A stretch of DNA of 64,000 nucleotides from Prolixibacteraceae bacterium (lineage in GTDB: Bacteria > Bacteroidota > Bacteroidia > Bacteroidales > Prolixibacteraceae), in contig JAQUIJ010000004.1 of assembly GCA_028683385.1 (NCBI GenBank), forward strand, positions 275,416 through 339,415. The letters run 5' to 3'. The position numbers were made by a program, and so were the translations under genes. The first letter of the stretch is position 1; the number at the start of each line of letters is the position of its first letter. This document shows positions 46,001 to 53,481 of the stretch, piece after piece. Below the pieces are notes generated by a model, which saw only the letters and a list, made by a program, of their open reading frames with translations, did no database searches and was not told where the DNA came from.

Positions 46001-46711
46001 AAAGAGGCGCTTGAAGTAGCTAATGCAACGAAAGATAGATTCTTCTCCATAATTGCGCACGATTTGCGAAGTCCATTCAGTGGATTTTTAGGACTGACTG
46101 AAATAATGGCTGAAGATTTGGCAAGCCTGACATTGGCTGAGATACAAGATCTTGCTCAAGGAATGAATAAATCGGCAACAAATCTTTATCATTTACTTGA
46201 GAATTTGCTTCAATGGTCTTTAATGCAACAAGCTGCTATTCCATTCAACCCAAAAATAATTCCACTTCTTGCTACTTTAGATGATAGTATTGCAATGATG
46301 TATGAATCTGCAAAACGTAAGAATATCGTTTTAACTTATGATATTCCGGATAATATTGAAGTTTATGCTGATGCCAATAGTCTTCAAACCATTTTTAGGA
46401 ATCTGGTTTCTAATGCAATAAAATTTACGCAAAGGGGTGGTCATGTTAATGTTTTAGTAAGGATTGAAGCCGGGCAAAAGGTTGTATTTGCTATTAAAGA
46501 TTCTGGGATTGGGATGAGCTCCAAAATGTTGAATGATTTGTTTCGGATTGATGTTAAAACAAATCGGGTTGGTACGGCAGGTGAATTAAGTTCTGGACTT
46601 GGCCTATTTCTTTGTAAGGATTTTGTCGAGAAACATGGTGGCGAAATATGGGTAGAGAGCGTCGAGGGAACGGGAAGTACATTCTACTTCACACTGCAAA
46701 TGCACGACTAA
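43067..46711 (+). CDS. Double-propeller sensor histidine kinase
   Basis: About 1214 residues. A lipoprotein-like signal (lipobox LTLAC) is followed by a Pro/Gly segment of about 110 residues with repeats (AGQPTRIPVGKPN, AGQPTIILAGNPR). Fourteen Reg_prop units of the type NLWFGTDGGGVSKYDG follow (about 145-770), consistent with two seven-bladed propellers, then a Y_Y_Y domain (about 830-905), a membrane helix (WFRLILVVFILTSLFVFY), a HisKA domain with FFSIIAHDLRSPFSGF and a HATPase with NLVSNAIKFTQ, DSGIGMS and GLGLFLCKDFVEKHGGE. Unlike hybrid two-component systems it has no receiver or AraC domain, so its regulator is encoded elsewhere. An alternative GTG start lies at 43064. The ligand is unknown. 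Confidence 0.92.
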   Translation: MNKFLFTILIILLTLACTKQQSKDTSLAHSPLVVEAKGFIVSQDSMASPKIVLAGQPTRIPVGKPNIVYTNTNEFIAGQPTIILAGNPRINTPGQDTFLIPKTVTAIDKPFIGGMPIVEKAKDAYIKDQNPQNFSTFGKHQGLNYNSIHCQLQDISGNIWFCTYGGGVSRYDGKSFTHFTTKEGLGNDRIWSVLQDKSGNLWFGTDGGGATRYDGKFFTHFTTAEGLSGNSVLSMLQDRKGDIWFATTEGLSKYDGKSFTNYTQEEGLCDNTILSILQDKSGNLWFGSGEHGVSKYDGKSFSNFSESEGLVNNTVFYILQDRDENIWFGTNGGVSCYNGKSFSNYTVKEGLSDNKIYSIFQDSHGSFWFGTGRGISKLTFNVSESNEKLNSSNHGVFTHITENEGLCNNLVYSILNDKSGNIWFGTNEGVSKYGGNLFTHYTRNEGLNNNKVFSILKDKSGNLWFGTFGGGITRYDGKSFSNYTEKEGLANNKVFSMFQDKNGNMWFGTDGGGVSKYDGKTFTNFTQKEGLINNKVFCIAQDKPGNLWFGTYGGGVSKYDGQSFTNYTVKEGLCNNFVLSILQDKNGNLWFGTDGGGVSNLILEKSDRLDEKEATKSQSVPQFINYTTKEGLPNNYVFSIFQDNNENIWFGTGGGGVAKFDGKYFTHYAEEEGLSNNNVLSITQDKNYNIWFGTRFGLSKLKSGALNLNANTTGLPLFNNFEYEDGFLGIGCNRGAICQDQAGTIWVGTNDRLTAYHGDGDIADTISPEIQLTGISLFNEKIKWSNLISYVPASDGHSQAKDTSIILENGVTVADFNFDSTSNWYYIPQNLSLKYDNNFLTFSFIGISQRHNKKMRYQYKLEGLDKSWSALTLSSDASYGNLSSGTYIFKIKAINGEGYWSKEFAYQFTIRPPWWKTGWFRLILVVFILTSLFVFYRWRIASLKSQQRYLERVVKEKTAKVVNQSIELQGINEELRHQKEALEVANATKDRFFSIIAHDLRSPFSGFLGLTEIMAEDLASLTLAEIQDLAQGMNKSATNLYHLLENLLQWSLMQQAAIPFNPKIIPLLATLDDSIAMMYESAKRKNIVLTYDIPDNIEVYADANSLQTIFRNLVSNAIKFTQRGGHVNVLVRIEAGQKVVFAIKDSGIGMSSKMLNDLFRIDVKTNRVGTAGELSSGLGLFLCKDFVEKHGGEIWVESVEGTGSTFYFTLQMHD
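43540..45150 (+). repeat. Propeller-blade coding repeats in the sensor kinase
   Basis: About 14 imperfect repeats, mostly 110-150 bp, each coding for an aspartate-rich turn followed by NxWFGTxGGGxxxYDGKxF. Several neighbouring copies are alike at DNA level (for example around 44460-44860), suggesting expansion by internal duplication. Boundaries are approximate. Confidence 0.8.
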
Positions 46712-46743
46712 TTGAATACGATCATGCTATTGTCCTAAAATAT

Positions 46744-46778
46744 AAATCCCTCTGAATGATTTAACTTTCAGAGGGTTT
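46744..46778 (+). terminator. Terminator after the sensor kinase gene
   Basis: CCCTCTGAA (46748-46756) pairs with TTCAGAGGG (46767-46775), flanked by AAAT and TTTC runs. Confidence 0.8.
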
Positions 46779-46793
46779 CTTTTATTCATTCAG

Positions 46794-46866
46794 AGCCTCT
46801 CATGGGACTCGAACCCACGACCTGCTCATTACGAATGAGCTGCTCTACCAGCTGAGCTAAAGAGGC
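46794..46866 (-). tRNA. tRNA-Thr (anticodon CGU)
   Basis: 73-nt cloverleaf read on the minus strand: acceptor GCCTCTT / GAGAGGC (one G-U), D arm GCTC / GAGC, anticodon stem GCTCA / TGAGC with loop TTCGTAA (anticodon CGT in DNA), T arm GTGGG / CCCAT around TTCGAGT. The discriminator base is U and no CCA is encoded. It would read the ACG threonine codon. The gene lies between the sensor kinase and the alpha-oxoamine synthase gene. Confidence 0.96.
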
Positions 46867-46899
46867 ATTAAGCACAAATATAATAAAGCAGATATGAAA

Positions 46900-46921
46900 A
46901 AACCATCCCGAAGGATGGTTT
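46900..46921 (-). terminator. Terminator with UUCG loop for the alpha-oxoamine synthase gene
   Basis: On the minus strand AAACCATCC, loop TTCG, GGATGGTTT then T residues. C(UUCG)G is an unusually stable tetraloop. It lies just past the stop of the gene ending at 46938. Confidence 0.85.
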
Positions 46922-46937
46922 TACTTTATTTTTATTC

Positions 46938-48182
46938 TTACATAATCGATGGAATCTGTGAAGTATTGTATTTGCCTTCTTCCAGTTTTTGCCTGATTTC
47001 TGAAAATGCTTTTATGGTGTATTCAACATCTTCAAGCGTATGCATGGCTGTTGGAATTAACCGAAGCATGATTTGCCCTTTAGGAATTACCGGATAACCA
47101 ACCACAGAGCAGAAAACATTATAATTTTCACGTAAGTCCATTACTGCGCTGGTTGCTTCGCCCACACCACCTTCAAAATAAACTGGGGTAACGCAGGAGT
47201 TTGTTACACCAAGATTAAATCCTTCAGCTCTTAGTCCGCTTTGAAGCGCAGCAACTACGGTCCAAAGCTTTTCTCTAAGTTCTGGTTTGGTCCGTAATAA
47301 TTCCAGACGTTTCAATGCACCAATAACCATTGGCATTGGCAATGACTTAGCAAATGTCTGAGAACGCATATTGTATCGTAAGAAGTTACATATATCTTCG
47401 TTGCAGGCAATAAATGCACCAATTCCGGCCATAGATTTGGCGAAGGTTCCAAAGAGAAGATCAATCTTGTCAGAAACTCCAAAATGTTCTGCTGTACCAG
47501 CTCCGGTTGCACCCATTGTTCCAAAACCATGAGCATCATCAACCAATAACCGGAATTCGAATTCGTCTTTCAGTTTGGCAATTTCGTCTAGTTTTCCCAG
47601 GTCGCCCGCCATACCAAATACACCTTCAGTAATTACTAAAATACCACCACCTTGTTTGGCCGCAAGTCTGGTCGCTTTATTCAACATGTTACGCAGGCTA
47701 TCCATATTATTGTGGCCATAAACAAAACGTTTACCCATATGTAACCGAACGCCATCCAAAATACAAGCATGTGCTTCAGAGTCATAGACAATAACATCGT
47801 TTCTGCCACACACTGCATCAATGATCGAAACCATTCCCTGATATCCAAAATTCAATAAGAAAGCATCTTCTTTTCCTACAAATTCAGCTAGATTCTGCTC
47901 AAGTTCTTCGTGCTTGCTGGTTTGTCCAGACATCATACGTGCACCCATTGGGTATGCCATTCCGTATTCCGCCGCAGCTTTTGCATCTGCCTCCCTTACT
48001 TCAGGATGATTGGCCAGTCCAATGTAATTGTTCAGACTCCACACTAAAACATCCTTACCTCTAAACTTCATTTTGGTACCAATTTCACCTTCCAATTTAG
48101 GGAAAGCGAAGTATCCGTGAGCCTGTTTCATGTATTGACCCAGGTCGCCCATATTGCTTCTTAATTTTTCAAAAATATCCAC
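46938..48182 (-). CDS. PLP-dependent alpha-oxoamine synthase-family enzyme (KBL/SPT-like)
   Basis: 414 residues, family of 2-amino-3-ketobutyrate CoA ligase, 8-amino-7-oxononanoate synthase and serine palmitoyltransferase, which condense an amino acid with an acyl-CoA. Landmarks are the conserved histidine in DSEAHACILDG, LLVDDAHGFGTMG, and the PLP lysine in LLFGTFAKSMAGIGAF. The amino acid and acyl substrates cannot be set from sequence. Serine palmitoyltransferase, cysteate acyltransferase for sulfonolipids, and glycine C-acetyltransferase are all possible. The start is a GTG about 25 nt after the predicted transcript start. Monocistronic, followed by a terminator. Confidence 0.85.
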   Translation of the reverse strand: MDIFEKLRSNMGDLGQYMKQAHGYFAFPKLEGEIGTKMKFRGKDVLVWSLNNYIGLANHPEVREADAKAAAEYGMAYPMGARMMSGQTSKHEELEQNLAEFVGKEDAFLLNFGYQGMVSIIDAVCGRNDVIVYDSEAHACILDGVRLHMGKRFVYGHNNMDSLRNMLNKATRLAAKQGGGILVITEGVFGMAGDLGKLDEIAKLKDEFEFRLLVDDAHGFGTMGATGAGTAEHFGVSDKIDLLFGTFAKSMAGIGAFIACNEDICNFLRYNMRSQTFAKSLPMPMVIGALKRLELLRTKPELREKLWTVVAALQSGLRAEGFNLGVTNSCVTPVYFEGGVGEATSAVMDLRENYNVFCSVVGYPVIPKGQIMLRLIPTAMHTLEDVEYTIKAFSEIRQKLEEGKYNTSQIPSIM

Positions 48183-48210
48183 TTTGATCTGGTTTTTAAA
48201 ATTAGCATTG

Positions 48211-48240
48211 CAAAAGTAATTCTTTTTAATAAGTCTGCAA
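48211..48240 (-). promoter_or_regulatory. Predicted promoter of the alpha-oxoamine synthase gene
   Basis: Minus strand TTG (48238-48240), 19-nt spacer, TACTTTTG (48211-48218). The -7 element is identical to that of the nuo promoter. Confidence 0.6.
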
Positions 48241-48320
48241 ATTTGTTAATTTATACTAAACAAGATTGTATTCTGGATAATTCATTCTATTTTTCGGCCT
48301 GAAAATTTGTTTAAAAAATA

Positions 48321-48328
48321 TATCTTTG
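48321..48328 (+). promoter_or_regulatory. Candidate -7 element of the bamD run
   Basis: TATCTTTG fits TAnnTTTG. It lies only 5 bases before the first possible ATG (48333), implying a nearly leaderless transcript or use of the ATGs at 48339 or 48345. Confidence 0.55.
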
Positions 48329-48338
48329 CGCCATGTTA

Positions 48339-49151
48339 ATGAAAATGAGAAATTTCACACCTATTGTTATTGTTTTTGTACTGTTACTGAGTAGTTGCAG
48401 TGATTATAATAAGGTGGTAAAAAGCACCGATTACGAATTCAAGTACAAAAAAGCTCTGGAGTATTACGAAAATGGAGAATTTGTTCGTTCTTCAACGCTT
48501 TTGAAAGAGCTTATTAGTATAGTGAGAGGTACAAGCCGGGCAGATAAAGTATATTATTATTTTGCCAAGAGTCAGTTTGGGTTGAAAGACAATATGATGG
48601 CAGGTCATTATTTCAAGTCTTTAATTAAGGAGTTTCCAAGAAGTGAGTATGCTGAAGAATCGCAATACATGATTGGGTACTGTTTTTACCTTGATTCACC
48701 AACTCCTCGTCTTGATCAGGCTGTTACTCAGAATGCAATTGATGCTTTACAGTTATTCATCAATTTATACCCGAAATCAACCCGGGTTGATGAAGCTACC
48801 CGTTTAATTATAGAGTTACGCGATAAATTGGTTTACAAATCATATTTAAGTGGTAAACTTTATTACGATTTGAACAATTACAAGGCTGCAGTGGTTGCTT
48901 TAACGTCATCGTTAAAAGATTTTCCGGATACAAAGTACCGGGAAGAATTGATGTATATGCTGCTAAAAGCAAAGTATTTGCTTGCTATTAATAGCGTTGA
49001 AGAAAAAAAGCATGAGCGTTTAAGCTCTACATTGGACGAATATTTTACCTTTGTCGACGAATATCCGGAGAGTAAGTACCGGAAAGAAGTTGAAAAGTAT
49101 CACAATACAACCGCTAAGTTGTTAAATTATAAACCGGATTCAAAAATTTAG
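48339..49151 (+). CDS. bamD: Outer membrane assembly lipoprotein BamD
   Basis: Part of the BAM complex that inserts barrel proteins into the outer membrane. About 270 residues, lipobox LLLSSC, then TPR-like helical pairs (YKKALEYYENGEFVRSSTLL, YYFAKSQFGLKDNMMAGHYF, FPRSEYAEESQYMIGYCFYL). Three ATG codons lie close together (48333, 48339, 48345), and the promoter-like TATCTTTG at 48321 makes the later two more plausible. First gene of a run with rpoZ, coaBC, DUF4835 and recN. Confidence 0.92.
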   Translation: MKMRNFTPIVIVFVLLLSSCSDYNKVVKSTDYEFKYKKALEYYENGEFVRSSTLLKELISIVRGTSRADKVYYYFAKSQFGLKDNMMAGHYFKSLIKEFPRSEYAEESQYMIGYCFYLDSPTPRLDQAVTQNAIDALQLFINLYPKSTRVDEATRLIIELRDKLVYKSYLSGKLYYDLNNYKAAVVALTSSLKDFPDTKYREELMYMLLKAKYLLAINSVEEKKHERLSSTLDEYFTFVDEYPESKYRKEVEKYHNTTAKLLNYKPDSKI

Positions 49152-49156
49152 ATTAT

Positions 49157-49495
49157 ATGGATTTTAAGAAAACAAAAGCAGAATCAACAACTATTTCGAG
49201 GGATTTAAGAGAATTGGAAAGCCGTACAGGAAATATTTATGAAACTGTTATGATTTTGGCAAAGCGTTCAAATCAGATTGCTTCTGAAATGAAAGAAGAA
49301 TTGAGCCAGAAATTGCAGGAGTTTGCATCTTATACTGACAATTTGGAAGAAGTATTTGAAAATCGTGAACAGATTGAGATTTCAAAATACTACGAACGTC
49401 TTCCAAAACCAACTTTGATTGCTTACGAAGAATTTGTAAATAATCAGATTTATCACCGCAATCCAGCCAAGGAGAACCGCAATAAAGAATTGTAA
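49157..49495 (+). CDS. rpoZ: DNA-directed RNA polymerase omega subunit
   Basis: 112 residues, the Bacteroidota form of omega, which stabilises the beta-prime subunit. N-terminal SRDLRELESRTGNIYETVM and ILAKRSNQIASEMKEELSQK match the family core. The C-terminal part is longer and helix-rich. Five nt after bamD and 12 nt before coaBC, in a gene order common in this phylum. Confidence 0.87.
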   Translation: MDFKKTKAESTTISRDLRELESRTGNIYETVMILAKRSNQIASEMKEELSQKLQEFASYTDNLEEVFENREQIEISKYYERLPKPTLIAYEEFVNNQIYHRNPAKENRNKEL

Positions 49496-49507
49496 TAACA
49501 AGCCTTT

Positions 49508-50719
49508 ATGAGGTTGTCAGGAAAACATATTGTTTTAGGAATTACCGGAAGTATAGCTGCCTACAAGGCAGCTATACTTTTAAGAGGTTTAGTGAAAGAA
49601 GGAGCCGAAGTTCAGGTGGTAATGACCCCGGCTGCCAAAGAATTTATTACCCCTTTAACAATGTCGGCACTTTCAGGAAGACCGGTCGCATCCGAATTCT
49701 TTTCAGCGAATGATGGAACCTGGTATTCGCATGTCGATATGGGGCAGTGGGCCGATTTGGTTCTGATTGCTCCAGCCACAACAGCCACCCTAGGCAAAAT
49801 GGCTCGTGGAATAGCCGATAATCTTTTGATAACAACCTATTTGTCTGCTAAATCTCCGGTAATGATTGCGCCTGCAATGGATTTGGATATGTTCCGGCAT
49901 CCGGCAACCCTTGCTAATCTGGAGATTTTGCGTTCGTATGGGAATGTAATTATTGAACCAGGCGAAGGCGCTTTAGCTAGCGGATTGCATGGTAAAGGCC
50001 GAATGGAAGAGCCTGAAACCATAGTCGAAGAAATCGTAAAGTTCTTCAATCAAAAAAAAAAACTGCTGAATAAGCATTTCCTGATTACAGCAGGTCCCAC
50101 CTACGAAAAAATAGATCCCGTTCGTTTTATTGGTAATTATTCATCAGGCAAAATGGGCTATGCCATTGCCAATGAGCTTGTATCCTGCGGAGCAAAGGTT
50201 ACTTTGATTTCAGGACCAGTTCACATCAAAAATATAAATCCCGAAATAAAAATAGTAAAGGTTGAATCGGCAGATCAGATGCATGAGCAATGTTTACGTA
50301 TTTTTCCTGAAGTTGATGGAGCCGTAATGTGTGCTGCTGTGGCCGATTTTACGCCTGAAGGTTATTCGGATATCAAGATAAAACGTGCGAAAGATGATCT
50401 TGTCATTCAATTGAAGCCAACGCGCGATATTGCAGGCGATCTGGGAAAGATAAAGACTAACAAACAAATTTTGGTAGGTTTCGCACTCGAAACAAATGAC
50501 GAATTGACTAACGCTTACTCAAAACTGAAGCGTAAAAATCTGAATTTCATAGTTTTAAATTCGATGCAAGATGCTGGTGCCGGTTTTGGGGTCGATACCA
50601 ATAAAATTACAATAATCGATAAAGACAATAATCAGACATTTTTTGAGTTAAAATCAAAGGCTGAAGTCGCTAAGGATATTGTTACCCAAATCATGTCAGA
50701 AATGAACTTGAGCGAATGA
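49508..50719 (+). CDS. coaBC: Bifunctional phosphopantothenoylcysteine decarboxylase / phosphopantothenate-cysteine ligase
   Basis: Coenzyme A biosynthesis, joining cysteine to phosphopantothenate and decarboxylating the product. 403 residues. The N-terminal flavoprotein domain (about 1-180) has LGITGSIAAYKAAILLRGL and the active-site region VMIAPAMDLDMF. The C-terminal CoaB domain (about 185-403) has GPTYEKIDPVRFIGN, YSSGKMGYAIA and FALETND. Confidence 0.96.
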   Translation: MRLSGKHIVLGITGSIAAYKAAILLRGLVKEGAEVQVVMTPAAKEFITPLTMSALSGRPVASEFFSANDGTWYSHVDMGQWADLVLIAPATTATLGKMARGIADNLLITTYLSAKSPVMIAPAMDLDMFRHPATLANLEILRSYGNVIIEPGEGALASGLHGKGRMEEPETIVEEIVKFFNQKKKLLNKHFLITAGPTYEKIDPVRFIGNYSSGKMGYAIANELVSCGAKVTLISGPVHIKNINPEIKIVKVESADQMHEQCLRIFPEVDGAVMCAAVADFTPEGYSDIKIKRAKDDLVIQLKPTRDIAGDLGKIKTNKQILVGFALETNDELTNAYSKLKRKNLNFIVLNSMQDAGAGFGVDTNKITIIDKDNNQTFFELKSKAEVAKDIVTQIMSEMNLSE

Positions 50720-50765
50720 TTTCAGGGTTGATCGGAAACAAAACTAATTTGGTTAAATGGTTGGT

Positions 50766-51674
50766 ATGAAAAAAATATATTTATTTTTTGCACTTATTTT
50801 CGTTGCGCAAGGAAGTTTAATTGCCCAGGAATTGCGCTGCAATATTAGTATATCAGCTCAAAAAATTCAGGGTGCAAACCGGACTGTATTCGAAACCATG
50901 CAATCCGATTTGTACGAATTCATGAATAACCGAAAATGGACTGATCAGAAATTTGCAATGGATGAACGAATTGAATGCAGTTTTTTTATCAATCTCGATA
51001 AGCAAATTTCATCCGATGAATTTACAGGTACGATTAAAGTACAGGCACGCCGTCCGGTCTTTAATTCATCATACGAGACTATATTGCTGAATATCAATGA
51101 TAATGACTTCGATGCCAAATATATTGAGTATCAAACATTGGAGTTTAATGAAACTTCGAATAAAGATAATCTGACTAATATTCTGGCCTATTATGCTTAC
51201 ATCATTTTAGGAATGGATTACGATTCGTTTTCACCTGAAGGCGGAACGGAGTTTTTTCAGAAGGCTCAGACCATTGTAAATAATTCGCAGAGTGCCCGCG
51301 AAAAGGGTTGGAAAGCTTATGAAAGTGAACGTAACCGTTATTGGTTGGTTGAGAATATTTTAAATAAATCGTATTCAGGTTTCAGAAGCACTACTTATCA
51401 GTATCATCGTCAAGGGCTTGATATCATGTATGATAAATCTCCGGAAGGAAGAGCTGCCATTGCCGAATCACTAAAATCAATTCAGAAAGTATTCCGTTCG
51501 CGGCCATCACTGTATATCCTACAGGTGTTTTTCGATGCCAAATCAGATGAACTGGTGAATGTTTTCTCAAAATCTTTTCCAGACGAAAAAAATCGCGTTT
51601 CAGTCATTCTAAATGAATGCGATCCGTCAAATGGCTCCAAATACGAAAAGATTTTAAAATCGGAGAGCTTTTGA
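50766..51674 (+). CDS. DUF4835 family protein
   Basis: 302 residues with a signal peptide (MKKIYLFFALIFVAQGSLIA) and mature start QELRCNISISAQKIQGANR. Conserved family segments include FETMQSDLYEFMNNRKWTDQ and ILAYYAYIILGMDYDSFSPE. Periplasmic or envelope protein. I recall the family being linked to type IX secretion (PorD), but nothing in the window confirms that. Placed between coaBC and recN as usual in Bacteroidota. The ATG at 50766 is preferred to the one at 50757. Confidence 0.87.
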   Translation: MKKIYLFFALIFVAQGSLIAQELRCNISISAQKIQGANRTVFETMQSDLYEFMNNRKWTDQKFAMDERIECSFFINLDKQISSDEFTGTIKVQARRPVFNSSYETILLNINDNDFDAKYIEYQTLEFNETSNKDNLTNILAYYAYIILGMDYDSFSPEGGTEFFQKAQTIVNNSQSAREKGWKAYESERNRYWLVENILNKSYSGFRSTTYQYHRQGLDIMYDKSPEGRAAIAESLKSIQKVFRSRPSLYILQVFFDAKSDELVNVFSKSFPDEKNRVSVILNECDPSNGSKYEKILKSESF

Positions 51675-51759
51675 TGTTTGAATAAACTACTATCTTTATG
51701 ATCGGATTGGAAATGCCATTTTTTTATCATCCGTTCAATAAACTAATTCGCAAGTTCTT

Positions 51760-53412
51760 GTGTTAAAGTCTCTTTCAATAAAAAATTACGCTTTAATTGA
51801 TTCGCTGATCATCGATTTTAGTGGAGATTTAAATATCCTGACCGGAGAAACCGGAGCAGGTAAATCAATCTTGTTGGGGGCACTCGGACTGATTATCGGT
51901 CAGCGTGCTGATTCTTCCGTTTTAAGAGATAAAACTGAAAAATGTTCAGTAGAAGGAATTTTCGACATCCGGAATTACGGTTTGCAGAATTTTTTTTCGG
52001 AAAATGAACTCGATTATGACGATGTAACCATTTTACGGCGCGAAATTACACCACAGGGAAAATCCAGGGCATTTATTAACGATACGCCGGTAAATGTGAA
52101 AATTCTTTATGATTTGGGCATTAAACTGATTGATATTCACTCACAACATCAGAATCTGGATTTGAATGAAAAGAATTATCAGCTTCGGGTAGTTGATTTG
52201 GTTGCCGGAAATGCCGAAATGCTAAAAATCTATAATTCTGAGTATAAAACATACCTTTCGTTTCAGGAGAATTTAAATAAATCCCTTCTCCTGGCCGAAC
52301 AGTCGAAGAAAGATCTGGATTATTTCGAGTTTCAATTTCAGCAACTCGATGATGCAAAGTTGGTTCCGGATGAACAGTCGGATTTGGAACTTTTGCTCGA
52401 AAAATTGACTCATGCTGAGGAAATCCGTTCGGTTTTTGGAATGGCGTATCAGGCACTAAGTGAAGACGAACGATCGGTTCTTGCGGTTTTAAAAGAGAAC
52501 CTTACCAGTATTGGAAAACTAAAATCAGTATTGCCGGAAGCGGAACAGATCTTTAACCGGATGGAATCGGTTTATCTCGAATTAAAGGATCTTGCATCGG
52601 AGTCGTTGGTTATTGAAGAACGGACCGAAAACAATCCGGAGAAGATTGTACTGGTTAATCAACGGCTCGATATGATTTATTCGTTGCAGCAAAAGCATCG
52701 GGTGTCGTCGGTAGCTGAGCTTTTACAAATTCAGGCTGAATTTGAGGCTAAGATTCAGTTGGTCAGTTCGTATGATCAGGACATTGAGGAATACCGGAAA
52801 AAAATAGTAGCTCAAAAAGAAATCCTTACAGAATTAGCCGGTAAAATTTCGCTGAAACGTAAGGCTGTTGGACCTCAAATTGAGAGTAAAGTGATTGATA
52901 TTCTTCGGAATGTAGGTATTCCAAACGCCGCACTTCAGTTGAAATTTATTCATTTGTCCGAATTTTCACCATCCGGGCTCGATGAAGTCAGTTACCTGTT
53001 TTCGGCCAATAAAAATCAGGAATTACAGGAAATTGGTAAAATTGCTTCAGGAGGTGAAATGTCACGTTTAATGTTGGCGATTAAGACACTAATTACCGAT
53101 GCACGTTCACTACCGACTATTGTTTTTGATGAAATTGACACTGGTGTTTCGGGCGAAGTCGCAGTAAAAATGGGACAGATTTTGGAGCAAATGTCAAAAA
53201 CGGTACAGGTTTTAAATATCACTCATTTACCTCAAATTGCTGCTAAAGGAAACAATCATTTTAAGGTCTATAAATTCGACCTTAACGATCAGACTTTTAC
53301 CTCGATAAAAAAACTCAGTGATCAGGAGCGGGTTGAAGAAATTGCACAAATGTTAAGCGGCGAAAACTATTCGAATACAGCAATGGAAACCGCCAAAGAA
53401 TTGCTCCGATAA
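51760..53412 (+). CDS. recN: DNA repair protein RecN
   Basis: SMC-like ATPase for double-strand break repair, 550 residues. Walker A GETGAGKS near residue 30, central coiled-coil (about 160-360), signature IASGGEMSRLMLAIK and Walker B PTIVFDEIDTGVSG. The GTG at 51760 is the only start that keeps the N-terminal strand MLKSLSIKNYALID. Last gene of the bamD run, followed by a strong terminator. Confidence 0.95.
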   Translation: MLKSLSIKNYALIDSLIIDFSGDLNILTGETGAGKSILLGALGLIIGQRADSSVLRDKTEKCSVEGIFDIRNYGLQNFFSENELDYDDVTILRREITPQGKSRAFINDTPVNVKILYDLGIKLIDIHSQHQNLDLNEKNYQLRVVDLVAGNAEMLKIYNSEYKTYLSFQENLNKSLLLAEQSKKDLDYFEFQFQQLDDAKLVPDEQSDLELLLEKLTHAEEIRSVFGMAYQALSEDERSVLAVLKENLTSIGKLKSVLPEAEQIFNRMESVYLELKDLASESLVIEERTENNPEKIVLVNQRLDMIYSLQQKHRVSSVAELLQIQAEFEAKIQLVSSYDQDIEEYRKKIVAQKEILTELAGKISLKRKAVGPQIESKVIDILRNVGIPNAALQLKFIHLSEFSPSGLDEVSYLFSANKNQELQEIGKIASGGEMSRLMLAIKTLITDARSLPTIVFDEIDTGVSGEVAVKMGQILEQMSKTVQVLNITHLPQIAAKGNNHFKVYKFDLNDQTFTSIKKLSDQERVEEIAQMLSGENYSNTAMETAKELLR

Positions 53413-53425
53413 TATTTGGAAATAG

Positions 53426-53464
53426 AAAAAGTCATTAGAAAATCCTCTTTTCTAATGACTTTTT
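53426..53464. terminator. Bidirectional terminator after recN
   Basis: 17-bp perfect inverted repeat AAAAAGTCATTAGAAAA / TTTTCTAATGACTTTTT with a 5-nt loop, between convergent recN and the alcohol dehydrogenase gene. Confidence 0.9.
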
Positions 53465-53481
53465 TCAATTGACTTTGTTTA

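Noticed and set aside
52121-52456. 111-codon minus-strand reading frame
   Set aside because: Antisense to the coiled-coil part of recN.
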